This document shows positions 26,721-35,707 of a stretch of 64,000 nucleotides of DNA, piece by piece. How positions within the stretch are numbered: position 1 is the first letter of the stretch; each line of letters starts with the position of its first letter. A program made the position numbers and the translations under genes. This DNA is from JAWPMT01 sp965242775. GTDB lineage: Bacteria; Bacteroidota; Bacteroidia; Cytophagales; Cyclobacteriaceae. The stretch spans positions 62,001 to 126,000 of the forward strand of contig CBDETI010000013.1 in NCBI GenBank assembly GCA_965242775.1, read 5' to 3'. The notes under the pieces were generated by a model. It was not told where the DNA came from, did no database searches, and worked only from the letters and a program-made list of their open reading frames with translations.

Positions 26721-27872
26721 ATGGCTAATATCCTAGTAATAGATGACGAACGCAGTATCCGGGAGACACTACGCGAAATCTTGGAATACGAAAAACACAC
26801 AGTTTTTGAAGCATCTGATGGCTTGTCTGCCTTGGAAATGCTCAATGACCAATCTTACGACGTGATTTTGTGCGATATCAAAATGCCCAAGAAGGATGGA
26901 ACAGAGGTGTTGGATGAAGCCATCAAAATGGGGGTTGATACACCTTTTATCATGGTGTCAGCACACGGTACAATTGATACTGCAGTAGAATGCACAAAGA
27001 AAGGAGCCTTTGATTTTATTCAGAAACCTCCGGATCTGAATCGGCTTTTGTTGGCAATTAGGAATGCTACCGAAAAGTCTCACCTGGTTGAGGAGACCAA
27101 GGTCTTAAAGAAGAAGGTCAAAAAGGGATTAGAGATAGTGGGAGAGTCTGCTGCCATTAAGGAGGTTGAGAAAATGATCGACAGGGTGGCCATAACCGAT
27201 GCCCGTGTCTTGATTACGGGGGCAAATGGGACGGGGAAGGAACTTATCGCACGCCAACTTCACGACAAAAGTGATCGGTCCAAGAAGCCATTGGTAGAAG
27301 TGAATTGTGCGGCGATTCCACCGGAGCTTATTGAAAGCGAACTTTTTGGACATGAAAAGGGATCTTTTACCTCAGCCCACAAACAAAGAATTGGCAAGTT
27401 TGAACTTGCCAACGGAGGTACTTTGTTTCTCGATGAAATCGGAGATATGAGTGCATCCGCTCAAGCGAAGGTGCTGAGAGCTTTGCAGGAAAATCAGATA
27501 ACGAGGGTAGGAGGGGAAAAACCAATTGCTGTGAGTCCACGGGTAATAGCCGCGACCAACAAAGATCTCAAAAAGGAAATTGATGAAGGACGGTTCAGAG
27601 AAGACCTGTACCACCGGCTCGGCGTAATCCTGATTAAGAATCCGTCCCTGGCGGAGCGCCGGGAAGATATACCACTCCTAATAGACCACTTTCTCACCAT
27701 TATCGCGGAAGAATATGGTACTAAGAAGAAAGAAATAGCCGAAAATGCAGTCGAAGAACTCCAGGCTCAACCCTGGACTGGAAACATACGGGAGCTGCGT
27801 AATGTAATCGAAAGGCTAGTCATCATGACAGATACCTTGATCACAAGAGAAGATGTGGAGAAATATGTTTGA
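26721..27872 (+). CDS. NtrC-family response regulator lacking a DNA-binding domain
   Basis: 383 residues. A receiver domain comes first, with phosphoacceptor Asp52 (CDIKMP) and the conserved Lys102 (QKPPD). A sigma-54-activator AAA+ domain follows, with Walker A GANGTGKE (167-174), Walker B FLDEIGDM (Asp238/Glu239) and the arginine-finger region FREDLYHRL. The loop that contacts sigma-54, usually GAFTGA, reads GSFTSA (214-219). The protein stops 20-30 residues after the AAA+ domain with no Fis-type HTH; the usual length is ~450. How it selects promoters is unclear. It starts about 50 bases after rnpB. Confidence 0.9.
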   Translation: MANILVIDDERSIRETLREILEYEKHTVFEASDGLSALEMLNDQSYDVILCDIKMPKKDGTEVLDEAIKMGVDTPFIMVSAHGTIDTAVECTKKGAFDFIQKPPDLNRLLLAIRNATEKSHLVEETKVLKKKVKKGLEIVGESAAIKEVEKMIDRVAITDARVLITGANGTGKELIARQLHDKSDRSKKPLVEVNCAAIPPELIESELFGHEKGSFTSAHKQRIGKFELANGGTLFLDEIGDMSASAQAKVLRALQENQITRVGGEKPIAVSPRVIAATNKDLKKEIDEGRFREDLYHRLGVILIKNPSLAERREDIPLLIDHFLTIIAEEYGTKKKEIAENAVEELQAQPWTGNIRELRNVIERLVIMTDTLITREDVEKYV

Positions 27873-27881
27873 ACAGGAGAA

Positions 27882-28010
27882 TTAAACGTTCTCAGTTCTT
27901 AATTCCTCAGTTTGATCAACGTCGTTTTGAGCGTATGTAGGGCATGTTCTTTGGGTACATGCTGTGAAGCCCAAAACCACTAATACTATAAGAATTGTTT
28001 TAATTTTCAT
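27882..28010 (-). CDS. Very short lipoprotein
   Basis: 42 residues from the internal ATG (MKIKTILIVLVVLGFTAC). A signal peptide ends in a lipobox with Cys18, and the mature part is only 25 residues, polar and acidic (TQRTCPTYAQNDVDQTEE...). The open frame extends upstream to a TTG at 28088, but those residues are not signal-like. Short lipoproteins of this form are common in Bacteroidota; no function can be given. It is convergent with the NtrC-like gene, 9 bases apart. Confidence 0.6.
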   Translation of the reverse strand: MKIKTILIVLVVLGFTACTQRTCPTYAQNDVDQTEELRTENV

Positions 28011-28149
28011 CACTTTTGCCTGCTTGTTTTCAACAATGGTGGTTTTTAACAGTCTACCAAAAATAGAGTGATCTTGCCTAGAATCCAATTATTTCTAGGT
28101 AAAACCCGATAAACGTCTGCAATATTGCACTAAACCGGCTTTTTTTTGC

Positions 28150-29127
28150 TTAGACGAGCAAATTGCAGCCCCTAATATCGGAATTATCAAATCTTCCCAG
28201 TACTTCGAAACGATTTTTGTCAATCAAACGACCCAGATCTTGTGTTTCGACAAATGCGCAACTTTCAATATTGGCTAAATCTATGATATTGATGCCACCG
28301 CTGCTACCAGGCTTGACATATGAAAATGGATCATTGATGTCTCTGATGAGGGTTTTTGCCCATGGGGGGAAGCTGAATTGTCCGCTCGTCGGTGCATAGG
28401 CTTGAGAGAGTAGCTCAGTCATGCCATATTCGGAATGAATTGGAGACGTAGGAAAGCCGTTTCGGAGGTGCTGATGTAATTCTTCTCTGATCATTTCCTT
28501 TCGGCGGCCCTTCATTCCACCGGTTTCCATGATTATTGGATCTTCAGAAACCTCCAAGTTGCTGTTGGCCAGGTCAAGCAAGGCAAAGGAGACACCTATG
28601 AGGAGCTTTTTGCGTCTGCTTGCGGTATTTAGAACGTCACGTAACCCTTGACTGTCCTCTAAGTAGTAAGATGAATTGCCGGAGGATTTTTGCATGAAGT
28701 GGTCCACCATTGCGATCAGAGATGAATTCCCCTGTTGTTGATAGGAGGGTAGAAGTGCGAGAATATCGAATGCCTCCACAATGCCATAGTGGTGAAAAAA
28801 GCAATTTTGAGTGTTTTGGAGGTAAAATGATAAATGTCGGACCAGGTGCTTGCTGCGCCCCGATTGAGTGGTGCCACTGCTCTGGAAGATCTTTTCCGGA
28901 ACCCATTGGCCGCTTTGGATTGGAAAGTGTTTGAAGAAAGAAATTGGAAGGAACGGAATATCCTCCAAAGCGCGGACATTGGCAGGATTCTTGCCTAAAG
29001 AGGAGCTGTAGGCCTTGTAGATGCTGTTTTGATGCCACTGATAGTCAAAGGCAGTCAAAGCTGCTTCCTCGAAATTGTCTGGTTTGATGTGGTGATATGA
29101 CGCTTTGAAACTATCTAAGAACGTCAT
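28150..29127 (-). CDS. LuxE-like acyl-protein synthetase / acyltransferase
   Basis: 325 residues. The adenylate-forming-enzyme motif SSGTTQSG (83-90) and later blocks METGGMKGRR, EYGMTELLSQ and the C-terminal GRLIDKNRFEVLGRFDNSDIRGCNLLV match the LuxE / acyl-protein synthetase family related to PaaK. LuxE activates a fatty acid with ATP; homologues outside luminous bacteria often sit with surface-polysaccharide or flavin-like lipid genes and probably activate carboxylic acids. No lux genes are present, so the substrate is unknown. It is divergent from the lipoprotein gene at 29187. Confidence 0.85.
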   Translation of the reverse strand: MTFLDSFKASYHHIKPDNFEEAALTAFDYQWHQNSIYKAYSSSLGKNPANVRALEDIPFLPISFFKHFPIQSGQWVPEKIFQSSGTTQSGRSKHLVRHLSFYLQNTQNCFFHHYGIVEAFDILALLPSYQQQGNSSLIAMVDHFMQKSSGNSSYYLEDSQGLRDVLNTASRRKKLLIGVSFALLDLANSNLEVSEDPIIMETGGMKGRRKEMIREELHQHLRNGFPTSPIHSEYGMTELLSQAYAPTSGQFSFPPWAKTLIRDINDPFSYVKPGSSGGINIIDLANIESCAFVETQDLGRLIDKNRFEVLGRFDNSDIRGCNLLV

Positions 29128-29186
29128 CAGTTAAAGAGATTCATAAGGGTAGGAAGGACTACTTTTGTCTGACTGCATAGAGATAT

Positions 29187-29939
29187 ATGAAAAAGGGAAT
29201 TCAAATTTATTCAGTCCTGGTCGTTATTCTTGTTGCCGGGTGCTTCGATCCACCAGAATTTGAAAATGAACCCACTATTGCATTTGAGGGGTTGGTTTTC
29301 AAGGAGGTCGAACAGGCGTCAGATTCTCTGATTTTGAGCTTTACATTCCAGGATGGCGACGGTGATATTGGGTTAGAGGCCAATGAGAGTTTTCCACCCT
29401 ATCATGCATTTAATGTGGTGATTGACTCACGGGACAGTCTCATAACTTTTAGTGATACTACTGCTGTGGCGCCCTTTTTTCTTGTGGAGCCGTTTGTTGG
29501 AGGCCAGCGCCTGGGATTGTTTACCGAAACAGATCAACGCCCTAGTTACAACTGCGAGGACTATTTTATTTTGGAAGACAATAGTGAGCCGCCCAATGTA
29601 GTAGATACCTTCTATGTGGCACCTAATCCCTTTAATAAAAACATTGTTATAGATTTTTTTCGGAAGGTCAACGGCGAGTATGTGCTGATGAATGATCAGT
29701 TAAGCGCTTCTCCTAATTGTCCCGAAGATTTTGATGGGCGAATCCCCATATTTGACAGAGGAAATGTTGGTAGAGCACTTTCAGGAACTATCAATTATTC
29801 ACTTCTCTCCCAGGGATGGCCACTGCTATTTCTGTCCGACACGATCATGATGAGGTTCTTTATTTACGATCGGGCCCTTAATCGAAGCAACGTAGTGGAG
29901 ACTCCTGATTTTGTGTTAGCAGATATTACTGCGGACTAG
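29187..29939 (+). CDS. Lipoprotein of unknown function
   Basis: 250 residues with a lipoprotein signal ending LVAGC (Cys19). The mature part is acidic and beta-rich, with a calcium-loop-like DGDGDIG (residues ~53-59) and the FDPPEFENEPTI start that is common to Bacteroidota surface lipoproteins. No enzyme motif is visible. It is convergent with the E1 gene, whose stop is one base away. Confidence 0.75.
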   Translation: MKKGIQIYSVLVVILVAGCFDPPEFENEPTIAFEGLVFKEVEQASDSLILSFTFQDGDGDIGLEANESFPPYHAFNVVIDSRDSLITFSDTTAVAPFFLVEPFVGGQRLGLFTETDQRPSYNCEDYFILEDNSEPPNVVDTFYVAPNPFNKNIVIDFFRKVNGEYVLMNDQLSASPNCPEDFDGRIPIFDRGNVGRALSGTINYSLLSQGWPLLFLSDTIMMRFFIYDRALNRSNVVETPDFVLADITAD

Positions 29940-29940
29940 C

Positions 29941-32355
29941 TTACAACAACGGCTGAAAACGCTGTGGATACACCTCAGCCATCATATCGTATGCTGCCTC
30001 AAAGATGTCTTCGGCGCTGGGTTTGGAGAAGTAGTCGCCATCTGAGCTGTAGGCTGGCCGGTGTTCTTTGCCGCTTAGGGCTCTTGGCTTGGAATCCAGA
30101 AACTGATACCCTCCGTCCCGATCCAGTACTTGCTGCATCATATAGGCTGTAGCTCCGCCCGGTACATCCTCATCAATAAAGAGCACCCGATTGGTCTTCT
30201 TAACTGATTCGAGAATCATGCCTTTCTTATCGAATGGAAGCAGGGATTGTACATCAATCACTTCTGCAGAAATGCCGAAATCGGCGAGTTGATTTGCCGC
30301 CTCCTGAACGATCCTGCAAGTAGAGCCATAAGTAACTAGGGTAATATCTTCGCCGGGGATCAGAATCTCGGGGACACCAACAGGAGTCCGGATCTCACTT
30401 AGGTTTTCGGGTATTCTTTCCTTGAGTCGGTATCCATTGAGTGATTCAATGATAATCGCATTGTCATCAGAGGAGAGCAATGTGTTATAAAAACCCGCCG
30501 CTTGGGTCATGTTTCTTGGCACCAACACATGCATGCCTCTAAGTGCGCCAAGAATCATACTCATTGGTGAGCCTGAGTGCCAGACACCCTCCAGCCTATG
30601 GCCCCTGGTTCGGACAATAAGTGGTGCTTTTTGTCCCCCTTTGGTTCGGTATTGTAGCGTTGCCAGGTCGTCGGATAATGTCTGAATAGCATAAAGTAGG
30701 TAATCCAAATATTGGATTTCAACGATGGGTCGTAATCCACGAAGTGCTGCACCAATCCCCTGACCAACAATGGTGGTTTCCCGGATTCCTGTGTCGGTTA
30801 CCCGCAATTCCCCATGCTTTTCTTGAAGGCCAGCGAAGCCCTGATTAACATCTCCTATTTTGCCCACATCCTCACCAATAGCAAATACACGTGGATTGCT
30901 GCTTAAGTGATAATCAAAACACGCCTGCAATACCTCTCTACCATCTACGACCTTGGAATTTTCATTGTATTGTGGATCCACGCCATCAATTTTAGCCGCA
31001 GCATAGGCGGACTCACTATACATATGTGAGCTGTATTCTTCCTGACGTTGTTTTACCTTGGCCTGATACCAATTGATAAGATCTTGTCGTGCTGGCCCGT
31101 CCTGGTCCCTCAGGTACCGGAGGCTTTTTCTTATGGCTCTGAAGATGTCGGACTTAATAGGATTGAGTGTCTCTTTAAGGGCAGTAACCACCTCGACAAT
31201 CTGCTCTTTATGCGTACTCGAAGCTGCGGCCTGGGACATAAGGTCGATCGCCTCTTTGCACTCCACCTTTAATGAAGCAATGAAGTCTTTCCAGGCACCA
31301 TCTTTCTGCTCTTTAGCGGCTTTCCTGGCCTTTTTCTCGATTTCATCCAGTTGCTCGGGAGTAGCAAGGCCCTGCCCCTCGATCCATTGCCTCATTTTCA
31401 AAAGACAATCATGCGATTTTTCCCATTCCAGCCGGTCCTGGCTCTTGTACCTTTCATGGGAGCCAGATGTTGAATGCCCCTGGGGTTGTGTTACTTCGAT
31501 CACATGCACCAATACGGGCGTATGCTCCTTACGAGCTATTTGCTCGGCTCGGCGAAAAATAGTGATCAGCTCTTCATAATTCCAACCTCTGGCTGTCAGG
31601 ATCTCCAGGCCATTTGTTCCCTCTTCTTTTTGGAATCCCTGAAGCGCCTTCGAGATACTTTCTTTCGTCGTGTGATATTTCTGTGGGACAGAGATACCAT
31701 ATTCGTCATCCCATATGGACATGACCATGGGTACTTGTAAGACACATGCAGCATTGATCGTTTCGAAGAAATGACCTTCGGAAGTAGAAGCATTCCCGAT
31801 GGTACCAAAGGCTACTTCGTTGCCGTCAATCGAAAAGTCTTTGAATTGCGAGAGTTCCGGGTTTTGTCGATAGAGCTTGGATGCGTAAGCCAAACCCAAC
31901 AATCGGGGCATTTGGCCTGCGGTACATGAGATATCAGCGCTACTGTTCTTCATGTCCGTTAGCGTCTTCCACTCCCCTTTCGAGTTAAGTGATCGAGTGG
32001 CAAAGTGCCCGTTCATTAGACGTCCTGCTGATGCGGGCTCTGCTTTAACGTCCGTGTGAGCATATAGCTGCGCGAAAAATTCTTTTGTTGTCAGTTGGTT
32101 GATGGCCATCATGAAAGTCTGGTCACGATAGTACCCGGATCTGAAGTCGCCATTTCTGAAAACTTTCGCCATGGCGATCTGCGGCACTTCTTTGCCATCT
32201 CCAAATATGCCAAACTTGGCCTTGCCCATAAAGACCTCCTTGCGACCAATCAAACTGGCTTCCCTGCTCTCCACCGCCAATGCGTAATCGGCGAATATTT
32301 CTTCCTTGGAAAGGTCCATAATGACTGTCTGTGAAGAGGTTTTTGGGTTTGCCAT
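29941..32355 (-). CDS. 2-oxoacid dehydrogenase E1 component, fused alpha and beta chains
   Basis: 804 residues, equal to an E1 alpha chain (to ~440) joined to an E1 beta chain (~465-804). The alpha part has the thiamine-diphosphate region GTIGNASTSEGHFFETINAA ... DDEYGIS; the usual GDG...NN ligands read GNA (187-189) and DD (216-217). The beta part shows the transketolase pyrimidine domain (AIGEDVGKIGDVNQGF...) and C-terminal domain (SLLPFDKKGMILESV). It decarboxylates 2-oxoacids, most likely branched-chain or a broad range, and reductively acylates E2. E2 and E3 genes are not adjacent. The fused form is common in Bacteroidota. Confidence 0.92.
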   Translation of the reverse strand: MANPKTSSQTVIMDLSKEEIFADYALAVESREASLIGRKEVFMGKAKFGIFGDGKEVPQIAMAKVFRNGDFRSGYYRDQTFMMAINQLTTKEFFAQLYAHTDVKAEPASAGRLMNGHFATRSLNSKGEWKTLTDMKNSSADISCTAGQMPRLLGLAYASKLYRQNPELSQFKDFSIDGNEVAFGTIGNASTSEGHFFETINAACVLQVPMVMSIWDDEYGISVPQKYHTTKESISKALQGFQKEEGTNGLEILTARGWNYEELITIFRRAEQIARKEHTPVLVHVIEVTQPQGHSTSGSHERYKSQDRLEWEKSHDCLLKMRQWIEGQGLATPEQLDEIEKKARKAAKEQKDGAWKDFIASLKVECKEAIDLMSQAAASSTHKEQIVEVVTALKETLNPIKSDIFRAIRKSLRYLRDQDGPARQDLINWYQAKVKQRQEEYSSHMYSESAYAAAKIDGVDPQYNENSKVVDGREVLQACFDYHLSSNPRVFAIGEDVGKIGDVNQGFAGLQEKHGELRVTDTGIRETTIVGQGIGAALRGLRPIVEIQYLDYLLYAIQTLSDDLATLQYRTKGGQKAPLIVRTRGHRLEGVWHSGSPMSMILGALRGMHVLVPRNMTQAAGFYNTLLSSDDNAIIIESLNGYRLKERIPENLSEIRTPVGVPEILIPGEDITLVTYGSTCRIVQEAANQLADFGISAEVIDVQSLLPFDKKGMILESVKKTNRVLFIDEDVPGGATAYMMQQVLDRDGGYQFLDSKPRALSGKEHRPAYSSDGDYFSKPSAEDIFEAAYDMMAEVYPQRFQPLL

Positions 32356-32640
32356 ATGCGAAATTGTTTTGGTTTCGAAGCAAGATGAAAGCCTTCAAAT
32401 TTAGCCAAAATGCATGAGATTTTCAACGAATATTCCGAATATCCTCGATATTAACCGGGAAAATACAGTTTCATGTCAGTATAATATTTGGATTAATTCT
32501 TTTTTGCGATAAAATATTCCTTCCCCGTAAAATTGATTTGTCTTTCCTTTTGACTTTCAAATTATTCCAGAAAACCCGAAAAATAATAGGCGGGAGTCGG
32601 CCATCTTTGCCCTCAGATTTAACCCTAAAAAGCAAAGAAA

Positions 32641-33756
32641 ATGATCATCGGTGTTCCTAAAGAAATTAAAAACAACGAGAACAGGGTCGCCTTGACTCCA
32701 GCCGGCGTGAATGAGCTCGTCAAAAGAGGCCATACGGTTCACGTTCAATCCACAGCTGGAATTGGAAGTGGATTTCCGGATGAGGTGTACGAGCAAAATG
32801 GTGCCAATATTTTACCAACCATCGAAGATGTTTACGGCATTGCCGAAATGATCATCAAGGTGAAGGAGCCAATTGAGCCTGAATACAAACTCATCAAGAA
32901 GGATCAGCTGGTATTCACCTATTTCCATTTTGCTTCTTATGAACCTCTAACCAAAGCCATGATGGAAAGTGGTGCGGTTTGTCTGGCCTACGAGACTGTA
33001 GAAATGCCCGACAGGTCTTTGCCGCTATTGGTTCCCATGTCGGAGGTCGCAGGTCGCATGTCGATCCAGGAAGGTGCCAAATACCTGGAAAAACCCATGG
33101 GTGGACGAGGCATTTTGCTTGGTGGTGTTCCTGGCGTTAGGCCCGCAAAGGTCATGATCCTCGGAGGAGGAGTCGTGGGCACAAATGCTGCTAAAATGGC
33201 TGCTGGTCTGGGTGCGGATGTTACAATCATGGATATTAGTCTCCCCAGGTTAAGATACCTGGATGATGTGATGCCAGCCAATGTGAACACCTTCATGAGT
33301 AATGAATATAATATTCGAGAGCTCATCCCCACACATGACCTGATCGTTGGGGCTGTACTGATCCCAGGTGCTAAGGCACCTCACCTTATTACCAAGGATA
33401 TGCTCAAAGAAATGAATCCTGGAACCGTCTTGGTGGATGTTGCTGTAGATCAAGGGGGATGTATTGAGACCTGCAAGCCGACAACACATGAGGACCCTAC
33501 CTTTTTCATAGACGATGTACTGCACTATTGTGTGGCGAATATGCCTGGGGCAGTGCCTTATACTTCCACACTTGCATTGACAAATGCGACACTGCCTTAT
33601 GCCATTCAACTGGCAGGCAAAGGCTGGAAGAAAGCATGTTCTGAGTCTAATGAATTGAAGTTAGGACTCAATGTCATCGATGGAAAAGTAGTTTACAAAG
33701 GTGTGGCTGATGCATTTGGCTTGCCTTACCACGATGTGAACAATTTTCTGAATTAG
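32641..33756 (+). CDS. ald: Alanine dehydrogenase
   Basis: 371 residues, the standard length. Signatures are MIIGVPKEIKNNENRVALTPAGV at the start, the catalytic-lysine region KVKEP, the His-containing FTYFHFASYEPL, and a Rossmann NAD loop ILGGGVVGTNAAKMAAGLGADVT. The C-terminal PGAVPYTSTLALTNATLPY motif is also typical. It reversibly deaminates L-alanine to pyruvate and ammonia with NAD. The gene stands alone, with a 285-base upstream gap that is AT-rich and should carry its promoter. Confidence 0.97.
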   Translation: MIIGVPKEIKNNENRVALTPAGVNELVKRGHTVHVQSTAGIGSGFPDEVYEQNGANILPTIEDVYGIAEMIIKVKEPIEPEYKLIKKDQLVFTYFHFASYEPLTKAMMESGAVCLAYETVEMPDRSLPLLVPMSEVAGRMSIQEGAKYLEKPMGGRGILLGGVPGVRPAKVMILGGGVVGTNAAKMAAGLGADVTIMDISLPRLRYLDDVMPANVNTFMSNEYNIRELIPTHDLIVGAVLIPGAKAPHLITKDMLKEMNPGTVLVDVAVDQGGCIETCKPTTHEDPTFFIDDVLHYCVANMPGAVPYTSTLALTNATLPYAIQLAGKGWKKACSESNELKLGLNVIDGKVVYKGVADAFGLPYHDVNNFLN

Positions 33757-33789
33757 TAGCCGGTAGCAACATCAGCCAGTGAAATGGCG

Positions 33790-34239
33790 CTAGTAGTAGG
33801 GAGGAAAATTTTTCAGGGGATCATAGCGATCCCCTTTTTGCTGCCAACAGAAATGCTGCATACCGTTGGAAATAGAAATAAAAGGCGCTTGCAGGGTCTT
33901 GTTATAGGTCGCTATCTGGTGAAGTACTGCGTCCCCAAGCGGCCAGTCCCATCTTTTGCATTCCACGAGAAGCCACGGCTTTGCGTCGGTATCGTAGACC
34001 AAAATATCTGACCGCTTCTGCTTTTTCCAGTACTTCAATTGACTTTCGATCCGAATAAGGCTTTTTGGGTAGCCCAGTTCGTCGGTGAGTAATCTGGAGA
34101 CATGTTGCCTGACCCACTCTTCCTTGGTCAGAGAGATCCACTTTTTCCTGATCTCGTCCCAGATCCTTTCCTCCCCCTCTCTTGATTCAATTTTGAAGGT
34201 GAAGGCCGGGAAATTCAGCTCAGGATAGTCTTGCTGCAT
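33790..34239 (-). CDS. Stand-alone HsdR_N-type nuclease-fold protein
   Basis: 149 residues matching the N-terminal domain of type I restriction R subunits. A PD-(D/E)xK core is visible: Asp78 (RSDILVYD), Glu93 and Lys95 (LVECKRWDWP), followed by a Gln-containing helix (LHQIATYNKTL). No helicase part follows and no hsdM or hsdS gene is near, so this is not a restriction system. Small proteins of this kind are a conserved chromosomal family in Bacteroidota with unknown role. Its start lies inside the 3' end of the UMF1-type transporter gene by 20 bases. Confidence 0.85.
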   Translation of the reverse strand: MQQDYPELNFPAFTFKIESREGEERIWDEIRKKWISLTKEEWVRQHVSRLLTDELGYPKSLIRIESQLKYWKKQKRSDILVYDTDAKPWLLVECKRWDWPLGDAVLHQIATYNKTLQAPFISISNGMQHFCWQQKGDRYDPLKNFPPYY

Positions 34240-35512
34240 GTTTCAATTTCACCGGAATCAGAAATACTAGCCCAAGCACGAAGAAAGTCATTAAAGCCAA
34301 TGTGCTGTTACGCATGGAACCTGTGAGCTGCTCGATAAGCCCATAACTGAAGGTTCCCAACACCACACTTACATGATAGGTAACATCGAAAAATGAAAAG
34401 AACGAAGCGTGATCTTCAGAGTCTTTTGGGATGAGTTTTGAGAACGTAGCTCGGGATAGTGCTTGGATGCCTCCCATGATCAAGCCGACAACCGCTGCGA
34501 TGATATAGAATTGTGTGATGGACGTGACGAAGTAAGCTGCGCCACATACCGCAATCCATGTAAGGATCATCACAGCGAGAGAGAACTTATTCCCCTTCCA
34601 GTCGGATACTTTGGCGAAAAAGATAGAACCGATGATACCCACGAATTGGATGATAAGTAGCAATGGGATCAATTGACCTGACTCCATGTGCAGTTCTTTG
34701 GAGCCGAATAGAGTCGCAAGCAACATCACCGTCTGAACCCCCATGTTGAAGAAGAAAAAAGAGATCAGGTATTTGTTGATATTGGGAAGGTCTCTGAGTG
34801 CCAGGAATACTTTTTTGATTTCCCGGTAGCCATTGAGCAGGATATGTCCTGTTGGCTTTCGATGGAAAAAGTTGTCCGGTAGCCGCGTGAAAGGAATCTG
34901 TGCCCAGCTGATCCACCAGACACCTACCAATAAGAAAACAATGCGTGTGGCCAAGCCGGTATCACTTATTCCAAAAACTCCGGGGAATTGAATAATGATC
35001 AGACTCCCAATCATCATTAATGCGCTACCACCATAGCCAAAAGCATATCCAAGACCACTGACCCTGTCAGTCTCCTGTTCTCCAGCAATTTCGGGTAAAA
35101 ATGCGTCGTAAAAAACGAGGCCGCTGCTATAACCAACGCTGGCCATAATTACGCAGAAAATTCCCCATTCGAGGGTTTCCGACGTAAAGAAGAACATGCC
35201 CATGCACGACAGAGCACCTAGGTAAGTGAAAATCTTTAGAAAGAGTTTTTTCTTTCCGGTATAATCGGCAATACCAGAGAGAAGTGGCAAAATGGCCGCT
35301 GAAATCAGATAAGAGCATGCCAATGCATAGCTGTACAAAACTGAATTGACCATTTCAATGCCGAAGAAAATTACTTTATCCCCATCGCCCATATTGGCGG
35401 TGACGGCTGTGTAGTAGATTGGAAAGATGGCTGTGTTGATGACCAGGTTGTAAACCGAATTTGCCCAGTCATACATGCACCAGGCACGGATAAGTTTCTT
35501 GTTTTCTTTCAT
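34220..35512 (-). CDS. MFS transporter, UMF1/Atg22-like
   Basis: 430 residues from ATG 35512 (MKENKKLIRAWCMYDWANSVYNLVI). About 12 hydrophobic helices are visible. The RAWCMYDWANSVYNLVI start and the SGIADYTGKKK loop are typical of the UMF1 (Atg22-like) major facilitator subfamily; yeast Atg22 exports amino acids from vacuoles, and bacterial substrates are unknown. The frame extends 14 codons further upstream but without family match. The downstream HsdR_N-like gene overlaps by 20 bases, so the two are co-transcribed. Confidence 0.9.
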   Translation of the reverse strand: MKENKKLIRAWCMYDWANSVYNLVINTAIFPIYYTAVTANMGDGDKVIFFGIEMVNSVLYSYALACSYLISAAILPLLSGIADYTGKKKLFLKIFTYLGALSCMGMFFFTSETLEWGIFCVIMASVGYSSGLVFYDAFLPEIAGEQETDRVSGLGYAFGYGGSALMMIGSLIIIQFPGVFGISDTGLATRIVFLLVGVWWISWAQIPFTRLPDNFFHRKPTGHILLNGYREIKKVFLALRDLPNINKYLISFFFFNMGVQTVMLLATLFGSKELHMESGQLIPLLLIIQFVGIIGSIFFAKVSDWKGNKFSLAVMILTWIAVCGAAYFVTSITQFYIIAAVVGLIMGGIQALSRATFSKLIPKDSEDHASFFSFFDVTYHVSVVLGTFSYGLIEQLTGSMRNSTLALMTFFVLGLVFLIPVKLKHAARLS

Positions 35513-35707
35513 CTGTGGGTTAGCTTTTCGTCGGCCGTAGTAAATTCCCGTCAAATTTTGTCAATTCAACAAGAATTCCAGGTGAATTTTCTATCTATTC
35601 GTACAATGAATTGATGCGCAAATTAAAGATTTCAAAAACTTCTGACGAACATGCGTTTTTGCGAACTGCTACGGCCAGAAGTTGTTTTATAAGAAACCAT
35701 TTCAAAA

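Noticed and set aside
28150..29127. Bioluminescence (lux) operon
   Set aside because: The LuxE-like gene stands alone; no luxCDAB genes are in the window.
33790..34239. Type I restriction system
   Set aside because: Only the small N-terminal nuclease domain is present; no helicase, methylase or specificity gene lies near.
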